DNA of 5,962 nucleotides from Burkholderia gladioli. Its GTDB lineage: Bacteria > Pseudomonadota > Gammaproteobacteria > Burkholderiales > Burkholderiaceae. Made by a program: the position numbers and the translations under genes. The stretch covers positions 1-5,962 of the forward strand of contig WNEB01000108.1 of assembly GCA_009914575.1 (NCBI GenBank). The letters run 5' to 3'. Each line of letters begins with the position of its first letter. The stretch's first letter is position 1. Below the pieces are notes generated by a model. The model did no database searches, was not told the DNA's origin, and saw nothing but the letters and a program-made list of their open reading frames with translations. Shown here piece by piece: positions 5,612-5,962 of the stretch.

Positions 5612-5962
5612 TTAATGGGCTGGAACTCGGTCGGCGGGGTTAGCCAGAACCTGAGCCAGGATTTGCAAAGGGGTGTGCCAGTTCAGTCCGGCGCGTGGTC
5701 GAGTGTTGAGTAAGTCGGCAATCGCATCGAGGTCGTCTTGAGAGTAGATGGACAGATCCGTGCCCTTGGGCAAGTACTGGCGCAGCAGGCCGTTGGTGTT
5801 CTCACACGTGCCGCGCTGCCAAGGGCTGTGCGGGTCGCAGAAGTAGACGCGAACGTTGGTCGCGGCTGTCAGTTCGGCATGTCGCGCCATCTCGCGGCCT
5901 TGGTCGTAGGTCAACGTCTGGCGCAGCGGTTCGACGAGCAATTGAAGCTTGGTCGTGAAGGC
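5612..5962 (-). CDS. IS30-family transposase, C-terminal 116 residues (runs off the right edge)
   Basis: This is the C-terminal part of an IS30-type DDE transposase; the frame is open to the window edge, so the start is missing. Visible residues carry the second and third catalytic acids: Asp20 in LTYDQGREM and Glu54 in the block [20 protein letters not shown]. There are 33 residues between them, matching the DD(33)E spacing of IS30. The block [10 protein letters not shown] and the tail [14 protein letters not shown] are also family signatures. The protein ends NPADRVPAH. Full IS30 transposases are roughly 320-390 residues, so about two thirds lie outside. The visible part shows no lesion, so the element could be active. 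Confidence 0.93.
   Translation of the reverse strand, partial: AFTTKLQLLVEPLRQTLTYDQGREMARHAELTAATNVRVYFCDPHSPWQRGTCENTNGLLRQYLPKGTDLSIYSQDDLDAIADLLNTRPRAGLNWHTPLQILAQVLANPADRVPAH

Larger units (their letters stand above)
5577..5962 (-). mobile_element. IS30-family insertion sequence, partial
   Basis: This is the transposase-C-terminal end of an IS30-family element; the rest is beyond the right edge. The left boundary is set near 5577 because SDR similarity starts at the Ile-Met-Asp codons just below it. About 35 bases separate the transposase stop (5612-5614) from this point, a normal length for an IS end. The element interrupts the SDR gene in the same orientation. The boundary is uncertain by several bases because the partner end and target duplication are not visible. 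Confidence 0.85.

Noticed and set aside
1..5962. A composite transposon, CRISPR array, defence island or new multi-gene system
   Set aside because: The two IS elements belong to different families and so cannot form one composite transposon. There are no regularly spaced repeats, and the genes present are ordinary metabolic, transport and remnant genes without a shared operon.

Overview
The window is high-GC DNA that reads like a beta-proteobacterial chromosome, most probably Burkholderia sensu lato. The AceK, DppA-like and SDR sequences are recalled as very close to Burkholderia proteins, and both insertion sequences are of types common there. The genus comes from remembered family sequences, not from a search. 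The number of broken genes and insertion sequences suggests a lineage or region undergoing gene decay, such as a host-associated strain.

Layout, left to right: (1) 1-232 is the transposase-start end of an IS5-family (IS903-like) element. It runs off the left edge and has a recognisable 18-bp terminal inverted repeat at 215-232. (2) 218-1821, minus strand, is aceK (isocitrate dehydrogenase kinase/phosphatase) as a pseudogene with four separate lesions: a nonsense codon, two frameshifts and loss of the C-terminus to the IS. (3) 1822-2137 is the divergent intergenic region, with overlapping inverted repeats and a weak promoter candidate. (4) 2138-3226, plus strand, is an intact metallo-beta-lactamase-fold hydrolase. 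(5) 3227-3280 is a short convergent gap with a GC-rich stem-loop. (6) 3281-4870, minus strand, is an intact periplasmic peptide-binding protein of the DppA type. (7) 4871-5106 is its upstream region, with a strong hairpin. (8) 5107-5576, minus strand, is the C-terminal part of a short-chain dehydrogenase/reductase, frameshifted and missing its N-terminus. (9) About 5577-5962 is the transposase-end part of an IS30-family element that runs off the right edge.

The genes do not form one pathway. The two intact genes converge on each other and each appears to be its own transcription unit. The dipeptide-binding protein has no permease or ATPase genes beside it here, so it would have to serve a transporter encoded elsewhere. 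Loss of AceK would remove reversible phosphorylation of isocitrate dehydrogenase, the switch between the TCA cycle and the glyoxylate bypass. I see no CRISPR array, RNA gene, toxin-antitoxin pair, defence system or new multi-gene system. The most interesting content is the record of gene erosion: all three small indels fall in short repeats, and two different IS elements close off the two damaged genes.
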